Source: Granulosicoccus sp045110475 (lineage in GTDB: Bacteria > Pseudomonadota > Gammaproteobacteria > Granulosicoccales > Granulosicoccaceae). Taken from it: DNA of 64,000 bases. The translations under genes and the position numbers were made by a program. The notes beneath the pieces were generated by a model that worked only from the letters and a program-made list of their open reading frames with translations, was not told where the DNA came from and did no database searches. Shown one piece after another: positions 34,353 to 43,632 of the stretch; the stretch's first letter is position 1, and every line of letters begins with the position of its first letter. Where the stretch lies: assembly GCA_045110475.1 (NCBI GenBank), contig JBGCGC010000133.1:62001-126000 (forward strand), in the 5' to 3' direction.

Positions 34353-35765
34353 GTGAATAGTTTTAAAGCACCAGTGGAAAATCTGGGCACCATAAATGGC
34401 CAGACCGCAGCCTCGCTGCTTGGCGCCGCTGCTGATATAGCGCTTGTGATAGACAAACGTGGCGTCATCAGAGATCTGTCCGTCAGTAGCGACGAGCTCG
34501 CAAGCAAGAATACACAAAAGTGGATAGGCAGCAAATGGACTGATACGGTCAGTATCGACAGTCGTCAAAAGGTGATGGAACTGCTCGCTGATGATGTCGG
34601 TCGTTCGTCCCGCCAACGTCAAATCAACCACCGAACTGAAGAGGGCGAAAACATTCTTGTGCTCTACAGCACGGTTGCTTTGGATGAAAAGGGCTATCGG
34701 GTTGCAATCGGCAAGGACCTGAGTTCGTTGACGCGCATGCAACAACGGCTGATTAACGTACAGCAGTCGATGGAGCGAGACTATTCCCAGCTCCGGCAAT
34801 ATGAAACCCGTTATCGCCTGCTTTTCAGAACGGCAGGCGACGCTATCATTATTACCGAAGCAGACACGTTCAAGGTCATGGAGGCCAATCCGACCGCCTG
34901 CACGCTACTGGGCTCATCAGAAAGAAAACTGGTTGGTAGCAATTTGTTGCGATGGTTCGATGCCAAGGCAAAGCAGAATGTCGAGGATGCCCTTGCTTCT
35001 GTGCGTATGAACGGACGTAACGTCAGCATCACACTTGAGCTGGAGGATATGGATGAGGCGCTACTGGTTAATCTGGCCTTGTTCAAGACCAATAGTCAGA
35101 CACATGTGCTGGTCCGCCTCGAAAAGAAAGCAAGCGATGTAGAAGTGTTGTCGCAATCCGAGCAGACCGCCCGTTTGCTGGCACTGGTGGAAAACGCACC
35201 TGACGCACTGGTAGTGACTGACATGCGCGGCAAGGTCTTGACCGTCAATACCGAGTTTCTTGATCTTTCGCAGCTTGCCGGGGCTGAGCTGGCGCGAGGA
35301 CAGGACCTATCGAACTGGCTGGGTCAGGGTGGTATCGATTTTCAGATCATCATGTCAAGTTTGCGGGAACATGGCTCTATACGCTTGTACAACACACAGA
35401 TGCGTGGAGAGTTTGGTTCTATTTGCGATGTGGAGGTTTCTGCTGCCGCTGTTACCGATGGGGGCCTCGAATGCATCGGTTTCTCCATCAGAAATATCAG
35501 TCGACGAGTTGCCGCGAACGATGAGAGTTCTGCGCTAGCACCCAAGTCCATCGATCAATTGACTCAATTGGTCGGGCGCGTGCCGCTCAAGGATCTTGTC
35601 CGTGAGTCTACTGAGCTCATTGAGCAATTGTGTATACAGTCAGCGTTGAAGTTAACCAATAACAATCGCGCTTCTGCCGCTGAAATGCTAGGCTTGAGTC
35701 GGCAGTCATTGTACGTAAAGTTACGGCGTTATTCACTGGACGACGAAAACTCACCTGCAGCTTGA
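34353..35765 (+). CDS. ppsR: PpsR/CrtJ, photosynthesis gene repressor
   Basis: A 470-residue redox-responsive repressor with an N-terminal PAS-like domain, a glutamine-containing linker helix (RMQQRLINVQQSMERDYSQLRQYE, about 130-150), two further PAS domains, and a C-terminal Fis-type helix-turn-helix (SAAEMLGLSRQSLYVKLRR, about 440-460). A cysteine sits at the start of the DNA-binding domain (EQLCIQ), where CrtJ has its redox-sensitive Cys. The GTG start has AGGTGG 7 bases upstream. Its operators are present at four places in the window. Confidence 0.94.
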   Translation: MNSFKAPVENLGTINGQTAASLLGAAADIALVIDKRGVIRDLSVSSDELASKNTQKWIGSKWTDTVSIDSRQKVMELLADDVGRSSRQRQINHRTEEGENILVLYSTVALDEKGYRVAIGKDLSSLTRMQQRLINVQQSMERDYSQLRQYETRYRLLFRTAGDAIIITEADTFKVMEANPTACTLLGSSERKLVGSNLLRWFDAKAKQNVEDALASVRMNGRNVSITLELEDMDEALLVNLALFKTNSQTHVLVRLEKKASDVEVLSQSEQTARLLALVENAPDALVVTDMRGKVLTVNTEFLDLSQLAGAELARGQDLSNWLGQGGIDFQIIMSSLREHGSIRLYNTQMRGEFGSICDVEVSAAAVTDGGLECIGFSIRNISRRVAANDESSALAPKSIDQLTQLVGRVPLKDLVRESTELIEQLCIQSALKLTNNNRASAAEMLGLSRQSLYVKLRRYSLDDENSPAA

Positions 35766-35984
35766 GCCGAGTGGTAATCGCCACTCCGAATTTTTTGTCG
35801 CCTTTACTATCTGTCGCTGTTAACTGCCTGCACTGAGCTTGCATGCTGCACCTTAAAAAGGATGATATGAATCGTTCTTTTATCTGCCATCGCGTTTGAA
35901 ACAAACTGGACCGTATGGCATGAAGACAGTTTTGCAAAAAGGGGTTATGCCAGCGGCAAGCTGCGTAAGCAGGCTATTGGGTAA

Positions 35985-36068
35985 TGTCAATTTCCCGATG
36001 TGATGTAATTCAAATTGACATTCTTGAAGTTATTGCTTGACACACGCTAGTGTCAAGTTTAATTTACA
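35985..36068 (+). promoter_or_regulatory. PpsR half-site array upstream of bchG
   Basis: TGTCAATTT (35985-35993) and AAATTGACA (36012-36020) form a 9-bp inverted repeat. TGT-N11-ACA lies at 36004-36020. CTTGACAC (36036-36043) and GTGTCAAG (36050-36057) form an 8-bp inverted repeat. TGT-N12-ACA is at 36051-36068. TTGACA at 36037-36042 could be a -35 box, with a weak -10 near 36060. The array ends 4 bp before the likely bchG ATG. The rest of the ppsR-bchG gap (from 35766) holds no supported gene. Confidence 0.7.
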
Positions 36069-36072
36069 CTTT

Positions 36073-36984
36073 ATGAATGTTGGTGAAACTCACGTGTCCA
36101 AAATTGTGTACCCGGCGCCATCAGCAGTGCTGGAGTTGCTCAAGCCGATCACCTGGTTTCCGCCCATGTGGGCGTTCGCTTGTGGCGTCGTGTCGTCGGG
36201 CATGTCATTGCGTGATCACTGGGTCACGCTTCTGCTTGGCGTGCTACTGACCGGACCTCTGGTTTGTGCCACCAGTCAGGCAGTTAATGACTGGTTTGAC
36301 CGTCATGTTGATGCAATCAATGAACCGGACAGACCTATTCCTAGTGGACGTATCCCGGGCCGATGGGGGCTGTATGTTGGTATTGTCTGGACCGTGTTAT
36401 CGCTTCTGGTGGCAGCCTACCTCGGTACGGTTGTTTTATGTGCAGCGATTGTCGGACTTTGTCTCGCGTGGGCCTACAGCGCACCACCTTTCCGTTTAAA
36501 GCAAAATGCCTGGTACGGCGCAGCTGCCTGTGGTGCCTGTTATGAAGGATTGCCCTGGGTGACAGGTGCCGCCGTGATGCTCGCAGGGGCTATGCCGGAT
36601 GGCAGAATTTTCCTGATGGCAGCTCTGTACAGCCTGGGTGCACATGGCATCATGACGCTCAATGATTTCAAGGCTGTTGAGGGAGACAAGGCGTTAGGGC
36701 TTAAATCGTTACCCGTTATGATGGGTACGCAAAAGGCTGCACGCTTTGCCTGTTGGGTGATGGCTGTACCACAGCTGGTGGTCATGGGCTTGCTGTTTGC
36801 CTGGCAACAGCCAGTGGCCGCAACCCTCATCGGAGTATCGCTTGCGCTCCAGCTTGTGTGCATGCGTCGTTTCCTGACCGACCCTCTTAAATACGCTCCC
36901 TGGTACAACGCAAGCGGAGTCACGCTCTATGTTCTGGGCATGATGACAACAGCTGTTGCACTTAGATATGTCATTGGCGCATGA
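36073..36984 (+). CDS. bchG: BchG, bacteriochlorophyll synthase (prenyltransferase)
   Basis: A 303-residue UbiA-family membrane enzyme that attaches geranylgeranyl diphosphate to bacteriochlorophyllide a. It has LLKPITWFPPMWAFACGVVSSG, the first Asp motif NDWFDRHVDAINEPDRPIPSGR (in parts, about 75-95), and second motif LNDFKAVEGDKALGLKSLP (about 197-215). I chose ATG 36073, as an in-frame TTG at 36037 would place a PpsR operator inside the gene. No clear Shine-Dalgarno sequence precedes the ATG. Confidence 0.94.
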   Translation: MNVGETHVSKIVYPAPSAVLELLKPITWFPPMWAFACGVVSSGMSLRDHWVTLLLGVLLTGPLVCATSQAVNDWFDRHVDAINEPDRPIPSGRIPGRWGLYVGIVWTVLSLLVAAYLGTVVLCAAIVGLCLAWAYSAPPFRLKQNAWYGAAACGACYEGLPWVTGAAVMLAGAMPDGRIFLMAALYSLGAHGIMTLNDFKAVEGDKALGLKSLPVMMGTQKAARFACWVMAVPQLVVMGLLFAWQQPVAATLIGVSLALQLVCMRRFLTDPLKYAPWYNASGVTLYVLGMMTTAVALRYVIGA

Positions 36985-37012
36985 ACATGGCGCTCGACGG
37001 AGAAGTCCAATC

Positions 37013-38395
37013 ATGAATACACGTTATCTAAGCTGGTTTGGTGTTTTTCGACTGGGGCTGGTGCAAACATCGCTCGGCGCAATTGTTGTGCTCACAACCT
37101 CCACCATCAATCGGATCATGGTCGTGGAGCTTGCGCTTCCCGCGTTATTGCCGGGTTTACTGGTGGGATTGCATTACGCAATTCAAATTACGCGTCCACG
37201 CATGGGTTATGGTTCGGATACGGGGGGCAGACGAACACCGTGGATTCTTGGCGGTATGCTGGTACTCGGCCTTGGAGGATTTTTGGCTGCAGTGTCAACG
37301 TCCATCATCGCGCTCAATCCTGTTACCGGCATTGCGCTTGCGATTGTGGCTTTCCTCATGGTTGGATTGGGTGTTGGGGCGGCGGGCACATCATTGCTCG
37401 TGCTATTGGCAAAATCGGTCGCTCCTCGTCATCGTGGGGCGGCGGCCAGCTCGGTCTGGGTCATGATGATTCTTGGATTTATTCTTACCAGCATTGTTGC
37501 AGGCATCCTGCTTGATCCTTTCAGTTTCGAGCGCCTGATGCTAGTTACCGGTAGCGTGTCCGCCATAGCGTTCGTCGTAACCGTCATTGCCGTCATGGGT
37601 GTTGAATCAAGGGTGTCATCGATTCCCCATGAAGATGAAAATGACGGTGCCGCTGTCGCCGATAAAATCAGCCACGAAGCCAGAATTGCAGAGGCCGGGT
37701 TTGCCGCCTCGATGAAAGAGGTTTGGTCAGAACCTGATTCACGTCGATTCAGCGTTTTTGTCTTTGTCTCTATGCTCGCGTACAGCGCGCAGGATCTCAT
37801 TCTCGAACCCTTTGCCGGTTCGGTATTCGCAATGACGCCGGGCCAGTCCACACAGTTGACGGGAACTCAAAGTGCCGGTGTTCTTGTCGGCATGTTGCTT
37901 GTTGCTTTCGTTACCAGCGTGATCGGTGGTCGGTTTTTCGGATCGTTGCGTCGCTGGACAATCGTCGGTTGTATAGCGTCTGCTGTTGCACTGGCCACGT
38001 TGGCAGTGGGTGGGTATATCGGTGTTCGGTTTCCACTCAGCCCGGTGGTCTTCGCTCTTGGACTGGCGAATGGCGCTTTCGCTGTTGCTGCCATCGGGTC
38101 GATGATGGATCTGGTTGGCCGAGGTGCCAGACAGCGTGAAGGTGTGCGCATGGGGATGTGGGGTGCCGCTCAGGCCATTGCCTTTGGGCTAGGTGGGATT
38201 GGTGCAACACTGGTACTCGATGTCGGCCGCCTGTTCATGGACGATCTGGCGTCGGCCTATGCCATCGTATTTGTCATACAAGCGCTGTTGTTTTTCTGGG
38301 CAGCAAAACTCGCAGCGGGCGTTTACCAGCCTGCACAAACAGAAACTACGGGTCAGTTTTCACCCGGCCGAATCGCATTGGAGATCGATCAATGA
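37013..38395 (+). CDS. PucC/Bch2-family MFS protein between bchG and bchP
   Basis: A 460-residue, about 12-helix member of the PucC/LhaA group. It begins YLSWFGVFRLGLVQTSLGAIVV (in parts) and has INRIMVVELALPALLPG and RPRMGYGSDTGGRRTPWILGG, typical of the bchG-bchP-linked Bch2/ORF428 type. It is thought to act in pigment delivery or assembly. GGAG lies 11 bases upstream of ATG 37013. The stop overlaps the bchP start (ATGA). Confidence 0.9.
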   Translation: MNTRYLSWFGVFRLGLVQTSLGAIVVLTTSTINRIMVVELALPALLPGLLVGLHYAIQITRPRMGYGSDTGGRRTPWILGGMLVLGLGGFLAAVSTSIIALNPVTGIALAIVAFLMVGLGVGAAGTSLLVLLAKSVAPRHRGAAASSVWVMMILGFILTSIVAGILLDPFSFERLMLVTGSVSAIAFVVTVIAVMGVESRVSSIPHEDENDGAAVADKISHEARIAEAGFAASMKEVWSEPDSRRFSVFVFVSMLAYSAQDLILEPFAGSVFAMTPGQSTQLTGTQSAGVLVGMLLVAFVTSVIGGRFFGSLRRWTIVGCIASAVALATLAVGGYIGVRFPLSPVVFALGLANGAFAVAAIGSMMDLVGRGARQREGVRMGMWGAAQAIAFGLGGIGATLVLDVGRLFMDDLASAYAIVFVIQALLFFWAAKLAAGVYQPAQTETTGQFSPGRIALEIDQ

Positions 38396-39654
38396 ACCAG
38401 GTAATTTACGATGTTGTCGTGGTTGGTGGTGGGCCTGCCGGAGCCACCGCTGCTGAAGATCTCGCTCGGCGTGGGATGCGTGTCATGTTGCTGGACAGGG
38501 CGGGGCGTATCAAGCCATGTGGCGGGGCCGTGCCCCCTCAAATGTTGCGGGATTTTGACGTACCCCGCGAAGTGCTCGAAGCCGAAGTTACCTCTGCGCG
38601 TATGGTTTCACCAAGTAATCATGCGGTCGATATGCCCATTGAGATTGGTTACGTCGGCATGGTGGATCGGGGCGAGTTTGATGAATGGTTGCGTGAGCGC
38701 GCAAGAGGTGCAGGGGTGCAGCGTCAGGATGGCACCTTCGTATCACTGGGACTGTCCGATGGCGTGAGTCGCGAGCTGACTTACCTGCCTGGTAAAAAGG
38801 GTAAAACTGACGATGCTGTAACCATCAAGGCACGCTACATCATTGGTGCTGATGGTGCTAAATCCCGCGTCGGCAGAGCCGCCATAAGGGATGCCGAAAA
38901 ACTGCAAAGTGTATTTGCCTACCATGAGATCATTGAGGCGCCGAATACACAAACGCCCATCAATCGTTCCGATAATTTCAATGCCGCTCTGGAAGCCGAT
39001 CCCTTACGCTGCGATGTGGTCTACAACGGCGAACTCTCTCCGGACTTTTACAGCTGGATTTTCCCGCATGGGAAAACCATCAGTGTGGGTACCGGCACGG
39101 CGGTGCAGGGTTTTGGTATTCGGGAGGCGGTAACAAAGCTGAGAAAGCAGAGCGGTTTGGACACAGCTGTTACGGTGAGAACAGAAGGTGCGCCTATCCC
39201 GATGAAACCACTAAAAATCTGGGATGATGGCAAACACGTCATTCTGGCAGGCGATGCTGCCGGTGTGGTAGCTCCATCATCGGGCGAGGGAATTTTCTAC
39301 GCCATGACCTGCGGACGCATGGTCGCCGAAACGGTCGCTGAAGCCATAGCAGCCGACAACCCAGCCTTGCTCAAGACGGCTCGCAAGAAGTTTCTCAAAA
39401 AACACGGCAAGGTATTTCTGGTGCTGGGAATCATGCAACGTTTCTGGTACCACAGCGACAAACGACGCGAGCGTTTTGTCACCATGTGCGCAGATGCCGA
39501 CGTCCAGCGTCTGACATGGGAGTCGTACCTGAACAAGAAACTAGTGCGCAAGGATCCGATGGCTCATCTTCGAATCTTCATCAAGGATGTTGGCCATTTA
39601 CTGGGTATAGGCTCGGAAACGGGAAAAACCGAGTCCAAACCGACTCGGCCCTGA
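38392..39654 (+). CDS. bchP: BchP, geranylgeranyl-bacteriochlorophyll reductase
   Basis: A 420-residue flavoprotein that reduces the geranylgeranyl tail to phytyl. It has dinucleotide motif VVVVGGGPAGATAAEDLARRG (in parts, about 7-27), KPCGGAVPPQML, YIIGADGAKSRVGR and the GDAAGVVAPSSGEGIFYAM signature (about 285-303). A longer reading in the same frame starting at 38158 lies inside the preceding MFS gene and is rejected. It is the last gene of bchG-pucC-bchP. Confidence 0.95.
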   Translation: MNQVIYDVVVVGGGPAGATAAEDLARRGMRVMLLDRAGRIKPCGGAVPPQMLRDFDVPREVLEAEVTSARMVSPSNHAVDMPIEIGYVGMVDRGEFDEWLRERARGAGVQRQDGTFVSLGLSDGVSRELTYLPGKKGKTDDAVTIKARYIIGADGAKSRVGRAAIRDAEKLQSVFAYHEIIEAPNTQTPINRSDNFNAALEADPLRCDVVYNGELSPDFYSWIFPHGKTISVGTGTAVQGFGIREAVTKLRKQSGLDTAVTVRTEGAPIPMKPLKIWDDGKHVILAGDAAGVVAPSSGEGIFYAMTCGRMVAETVAEAIAADNPALLKTARKKFLKKHGKVFLVLGIMQRFWYHSDKRRERFVTMCADADVQRLTWESYLNKKLVRKDPMAHLRIFIKDVGHLLGIGSETGKTESKPTRP

Positions 39655-39955
39655 TTGCCCGTTGCTGACCTGTGAACTAGGAGCCTGCAAATAACAATGC
39701 GTATTATCCTGCAATAAGCCTGACGTATTGATTTGGGTTGAGTTGACGCCTTGTGTGTGCTTTTGTGTTTCACTGTTCGCCTGATAGCCAGAAACGCCCC
39801 AGCGACTCCCATCTTATTGAGTGCGTTCAACGTAGAGATCACTTAGCGAGATAATGTGTCCGGGCGTATCCAGCACACGAGGTCTCCGGTTTTGCCCTGA
39901 GTTTTGTCAGCTGGCGAAGCCGGGCCATGAATAAAGCCATTGCACGGGTTTAACC
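39655..39955 (+). other. bchP-tspO intergenic region
   Basis: About 300 bp with no supported ORF. A weak hairpin (CCGAGT/ACTCGG, 39629-39648) overlaps the end of bchP. I see no PpsR operator and no clear promoter, although a tspO promoter is expected here. Confidence 0.35.
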
Positions 39956-40429
39956 ATGTGGATTTCTTATGCGGCCATCACGGTGGCCCTTGTTGTTGTT
40001 GGTGGTGTCGGTGGCAAAGCCACTGACATCGGTCCGTGGTACCGCAATTTGACCAAACCCTCCTGGAACCCACCCGATTGGGCTTTTCCGGTGGTTTGGA
40101 CGACTATCTACCTATTCATTATTGCCGCTGTCGGTGGTGGGTGGAATGCTGCGGATAGCGCTCAGAAAAACCCGATGCTCTGGCTGGTTGCAGCCAATCT
40201 CGTCCTCAATCTGTTGTGGAGCGTTTTGTTTTTTACCTTGCGCAAACCTGTGTGGGCGTTGATCGAGGTGTTTTTTCTCTGGGTATCAATAATCGCGATG
40301 ATGGTCAGCCTTGGCAGTGTCGCCCCCCTATACGCCTGGCTGCTTGCGCCGTACCTTGCTTGGGTCAGTGTTGCCATGTTGCTGAACCTCAGTATTGTCC
40401 GACTCAATCCCGATCTGTCTGAGGCGTAG
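39956..40429 (+). CDS. tspO: TspO/CrtK, tryptophan-rich sensory protein
   Basis: A 157-residue five-helix membrane protein. Family motifs are WYRNLTKPSWNPPDWAFPVVWT (in parts, about 26-47), VLNLLWSVLFF and LAPYLAWVSVAMLLNLSIVRLN. TspO in Rhodobacter binds porphyrins and represses pigment genes in response to oxygen. In this genome it follows bchP, a common PGC position. Confidence 0.93.
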   Translation: MWISYAAITVALVVVGGVGGKATDIGPWYRNLTKPSWNPPDWAFPVVWTTIYLFIIAAVGGGWNAADSAQKNPMLWLVAANLVLNLLWSVLFFTLRKPVWALIEVFFLWVSIIAMMVSLGSVAPLYAWLLAPYLAWVSVAMLLNLSIVRLNPDLSEA

Positions 40430-40431
40430 GA

Positions 40432-40449
40432 GTCCGCGCCGTTGCGGAC
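40432..40449 (+). other. Small hairpin after tspO
   Basis: GTCCGC and GCGGAC flank a 6-base loop just after the tspO stop. No T-tract follows, so it is at best a weak terminator or mRNA end. Confidence 0.35.
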
Positions 40450-40537
40450 AATAATAAGAATTGGCCTGATGCGCTTTCAGTGTTATTTCACCTGATACAC
40501 TTATGCCAAATAATCACATAGTAAAGAGGAGCGTTTC

Positions 40538-42094
40538 GTGCTGATAGGAGTCCCAACAGAAACATTCGCGGGGGAGAAACGCGTCGCGTTGACACCTGAC
40601 ACCGCAAGCCATATCCAGAAGCTTGGTCATACCTTATGTGTGCAAAGCGGCGCAGGTCTGGCATCCAATATTGCTGATGAGCTTTACAGCGAGGCTGGCG
40701 TGGAAGTACTCGACAGCGCTCAAGCCGTCTATGACAAGGCGGAGGTGATCCTGAAGGTACGTGCACCTGACCCACAGTCGGCTATTGGGGATGAGGTGTC
40801 CATGCTCAAATCCGGCACCGTACTTATCAGCTTTATCTGGCCGGCTCAAAACGAATCGTTGATGAGTTCCCTGGGCGAGCAGAACGTCACTGTGCTTGCG
40901 ATGGATTCCGTACCACGAATCTCTCGAGCTCAAAAACTTGATGCCCTGAGTTCAATGGCCAATATCGGTGGCTATCGTGCGGTGGTTGAAGCCGCCAACC
41001 AGTTTGGCCGATTTTTCACCGGACAGATAACGGCTGCAGGAAAAGTTCCGCCTGCGAAGGTCCTCGTCATAGGAGCCGGTGTTGCAGGTCTGGCGGCCAT
41101 CGGTGCGGCGCGCGGAATGGGGGCTATCGTCCGCGCCTTCGACACGCGTCCAGAAGTTGCCGAACAGGTACAGAGCATGGGTGGCGAATTTCTTATGCTC
41201 GAGTTTGAAGAGAGTGACGATGGCGCCGGTGAAGGTGGTTACGCCAAGGTCATGAGCAAGGAATTTATCGATGCCGAAATGGCCTTGTTCCGTGAACAGG
41301 CAAAAGAGGTCGATATCATTATTACGACCGCCCTTATTCCCGGTCGGGATGCTCCGGAGCTTATCACCACCGATATGGTCGAGTCGATGAAACCCGGCAG
41401 CGTCATAGTCGATCTGGCGGCGGAACGAGGCGGAAACTGTAAGCTGACTGTCGCCAATGAAATCACCCGGCACGGCGATGTCACTTTGATCGGATATACC
41501 GACCTGCCCAGCCGAATGGCCGCCCAGTCAAGTCAGCTCTACGGTACCAATCTGCGGCACCTGCTTGCAGACCTCACGCCCGAGAAAGATGGCGTTGTGA
41601 ATGTGAATATGGACGACGAGGTCATACGTGGCGCCACAGTCATCAAAGAGGGCGAGATAACCTGGCCACCGCCAGCGCCCAAGCTGTCTGCGGCTCCAAA
41701 GGCTGCGCCAAAACCTGTCGCTCCTGCCCCGGTGGAGGAAGTCAAGACTGGCGGTCTGGGTGGAACAGTCATCGCCGCGGTGGTCGGTGTGTTGGCCATT
41801 CTGGCTGTGGGCAGCGTTGCACCTCCTGATTTCATGAGTCATTTCACTGTATTTGTACTGGCGTGTTTTGTGGGTTATCAAGTGGTCTGGAGCGTCACAC
41901 CGGCGCTGCATACGCCGCTCATGAGCGTCACTAACGCCATTAGCGGAATCATCGTTGTGGGTGCATTGCTGCAGGTCTCTTCCAGTTCGGGCCTTGTCGT
42001 GTTCATGGCTGCATTTGCCACACTCATCGCCAGCATCAACATTGCCGGTGGCTTTCTCGTGACTCAGCGTATGCTGAAGATGTTCAGGAAATAA
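40538..42094 (+). CDS. pntA: PntA, NAD(P) transhydrogenase subunit alpha
   Basis: A 518-residue alpha subunit with the NAD-binding domain I (about 1-380, including LVIGAGVAGLAAIGAARGMGA in parts, and the RQD-loop-type region MDSVPRISRAQKLDALSSMANIGGYRA) and, after an Ala/Pro-rich linker, about four C-terminal membrane helices. One full-length chain is the E. coli type, not the split alphaproteobacterial type. It starts with GTG, preceded by AGAGGAG. It pairs with pntB to make NADPH from the proton gradient. Confidence 0.95.
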   Translation: MLIGVPTETFAGEKRVALTPDTASHIQKLGHTLCVQSGAGLASNIADELYSEAGVEVLDSAQAVYDKAEVILKVRAPDPQSAIGDEVSMLKSGTVLISFIWPAQNESLMSSLGEQNVTVLAMDSVPRISRAQKLDALSSMANIGGYRAVVEAANQFGRFFTGQITAAGKVPPAKVLVIGAGVAGLAAIGAARGMGAIVRAFDTRPEVAEQVQSMGGEFLMLEFEESDDGAGEGGYAKVMSKEFIDAEMALFREQAKEVDIIITTALIPGRDAPELITTDMVESMKPGSVIVDLAAERGGNCKLTVANEITRHGDVTLIGYTDLPSRMAAQSSQLYGTNLRHLLADLTPEKDGVVNVNMDDEVIRGATVIKEGEITWPPPAPKLSAAPKAAPKPVAPAPVEEVKTGGLGGTVIAAVVGVLAILAVGSVAPPDFMSHFTVFVLACFVGYQVVWSVTPALHTPLMSVTNAISGIIVVGALLQVSSSSGLVVFMAAFATLIASINIAGGFLVTQRMLKMFRK

Positions 42095-42099
42095 GAATA

Positions 42100-43530
42100 A
42101 TGAATGATGGAATGATTACAGCGGCTTACATCATTGCCGCGATTCTTTTTATCCTGAGTCTCTCAGGTCTATCCAACCAGGAAACGGCGAGGCGTGGTAA
42201 CCAGTTTGGTATCGCAGGTATGGCGATTGCCGTTATCGCCACCATTCTCAACAGCGAAGTCAACGCCTATGGTGTGCTACTGGTCACCATCGGTGTTGGT
42301 GGCGCAATCGGTGCGTACCTTGCACGACGGGTCGAGATGACCCAGATGCCTGAGCTGGTCGCCATACTGCACAGTTTTGTCGGATTGGCTGCCGTACTCG
42401 TAGGGTTTGCCACGTACCTTGATCCTGAATCCAACTATGTGGGCACTGAGCGCACCATCCACGATGTCGAAATCTATCTCGGCATACTGATTGGCGCACT
42501 GACGTTTACCGGATCAGTCATCGCTTTCGGCAAATTGAGCGGTAAGGTTGGTAGCAAGCCGCTTATATTGCCGGCGCGCCACATGCTGAACATCGGTATC
42601 GGGATCGCTTGTGCCATCTTGTTGGTTCTGTTCCTTGGGACAGCACCTGATGCGGCGGCCGTGGCTGATGCGAGCGTCGGAAAAGGCGCTGGCACCGCCA
42701 TACTTATTATCATGACCTTACTGGCATTTGCGTTTGGGGTACACATGGTTATGGCAATAGGTGGTGCTGATATGCCGGTTGTCATATCGATGCTCAATAG
42801 CTATTCAGGCTGGGCTGCGGCGGCCACAGGATTCATGCTGTCCAACGATCTGCTAATCGTTGTTGGTGCTTTGGTGGGTTCCAGTGGAGCGATCCTGAGC
42901 TACATCATGTGCCGAGCCATGAATCGAAAGTTTTTCAGTGTCATTATGGGCGGCTGGGGTGATACTGCAGCTTCCGGGTCGGCCGACGGTGAAGACGAGG
43001 AGCAGGGCGAGGCAATTGCCATCACGGCCGATGAGGTCGCGCAACTTTGCAAGGATGCGGACTCCGTCGTCATCGTTCCGGGGTATGGCATGGCTGTCGC
43101 GCACGCGCAGCATCCTGTTTCAGAGCTAACTACTCAGTTAAAGAAGGCGGGCGTCAATATACGATTTGCCATCCATCCGGTGGCAGGTCGAATGCCTGGA
43201 CATATGAATGTCTTGCTAGCTGAAGCCAACGTCCCCTACGATCTGGTTCTTGAGATGGACGAAATCAATGACGATTTGTCAGACACTGATGTCGTCATTG
43301 TGATCGGTGCAAACGATATCGTAAACCCGGCGGCACTCGACAATCCCAACAGCCCTATTGCCGGAATGCCTGTGCTTGAAGTCTGGAATGCCAAACAGGT
43401 TATTGTGTCCAAGCGATCCATGGCGACAGGCTATGCCGGTGTGGAGAACCCATTGTTCTTTAAAGAGAATACTCGCATGTTGTTCGGCGATGCCAAAGAA
43501 AGCGTGAACGGCATTCTCGCTAATTTGTAG
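42100..43530 (+). CDS. pntB: PntB, NAD(P) transhydrogenase subunit beta
   Basis: A 476-residue subunit with about nine membrane helices (first about 270 residues) and the NADP-binding domain III with VVIVPGYGMAVAHAQHPVSEL (in parts), IHPVAGRMPGHMNVLLAEA and IGANDIVNPAA. It lies 5 bp after pntA. A strong GC hairpin follows. Confidence 0.96.
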   Translation: MNDGMITAAYIIAAILFILSLSGLSNQETARRGNQFGIAGMAIAVIATILNSEVNAYGVLLVTIGVGGAIGAYLARRVEMTQMPELVAILHSFVGLAAVLVGFATYLDPESNYVGTERTIHDVEIYLGILIGALTFTGSVIAFGKLSGKVGSKPLILPARHMLNIGIGIACAILLVLFLGTAPDAAAVADASVGKGAGTAILIIMTLLAFAFGVHMVMAIGGADMPVVISMLNSYSGWAAAATGFMLSNDLLIVVGALVGSSGAILSYIMCRAMNRKFFSVIMGGWGDTAASGSADGEDEEQGEAIAITADEVAQLCKDADSVVIVPGYGMAVAHAQHPVSELTTQLKKAGVNIRFAIHPVAGRMPGHMNVLLAEANVPYDLVLEMDEINDDLSDTDVVIVIGANDIVNPAALDNPNSPIAGMPVLEVWNAKQVIVSKRSMATGYAGVENPLFFKENTRMLFGDAKESVNGILANL

Positions 43531-43544
43531 TTTACGGGTGTAGT

Positions 43545-43571
43545 CCGGGCTCGCGACAGATGCGAGCCCGG
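43545..43571. terminator. Strong hairpin between pntB and the response regulator gene
   Basis: A perfect 10-bp stem, CCGGGCTCGC / GCGAGCCCGG with a 7-base loop, lies 14 bp after pntB and between convergent genes. It lacks a T-run on the plus strand, so it may be a Rho-aided or bidirectional end. Confidence 0.6.
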
Positions 43572-43632
43572 CGTCGACTGACAACAACAGGCGTTGAGGT
43601 TGCGCGGTACTGACAGGCGGCACTACCTGTTC

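Noticed and set aside
38158..38391. N-terminal extension of BchP
   Set aside because: It lies within the preceding MFS gene. ATG 38392 begins exactly at the conserved flavin-binding start.
40478..40496. TGT..ACA pair upstream of pntA
   Set aside because: Spacing is N13, not N12, and no second site lies near. It is not counted as a PpsR operator.
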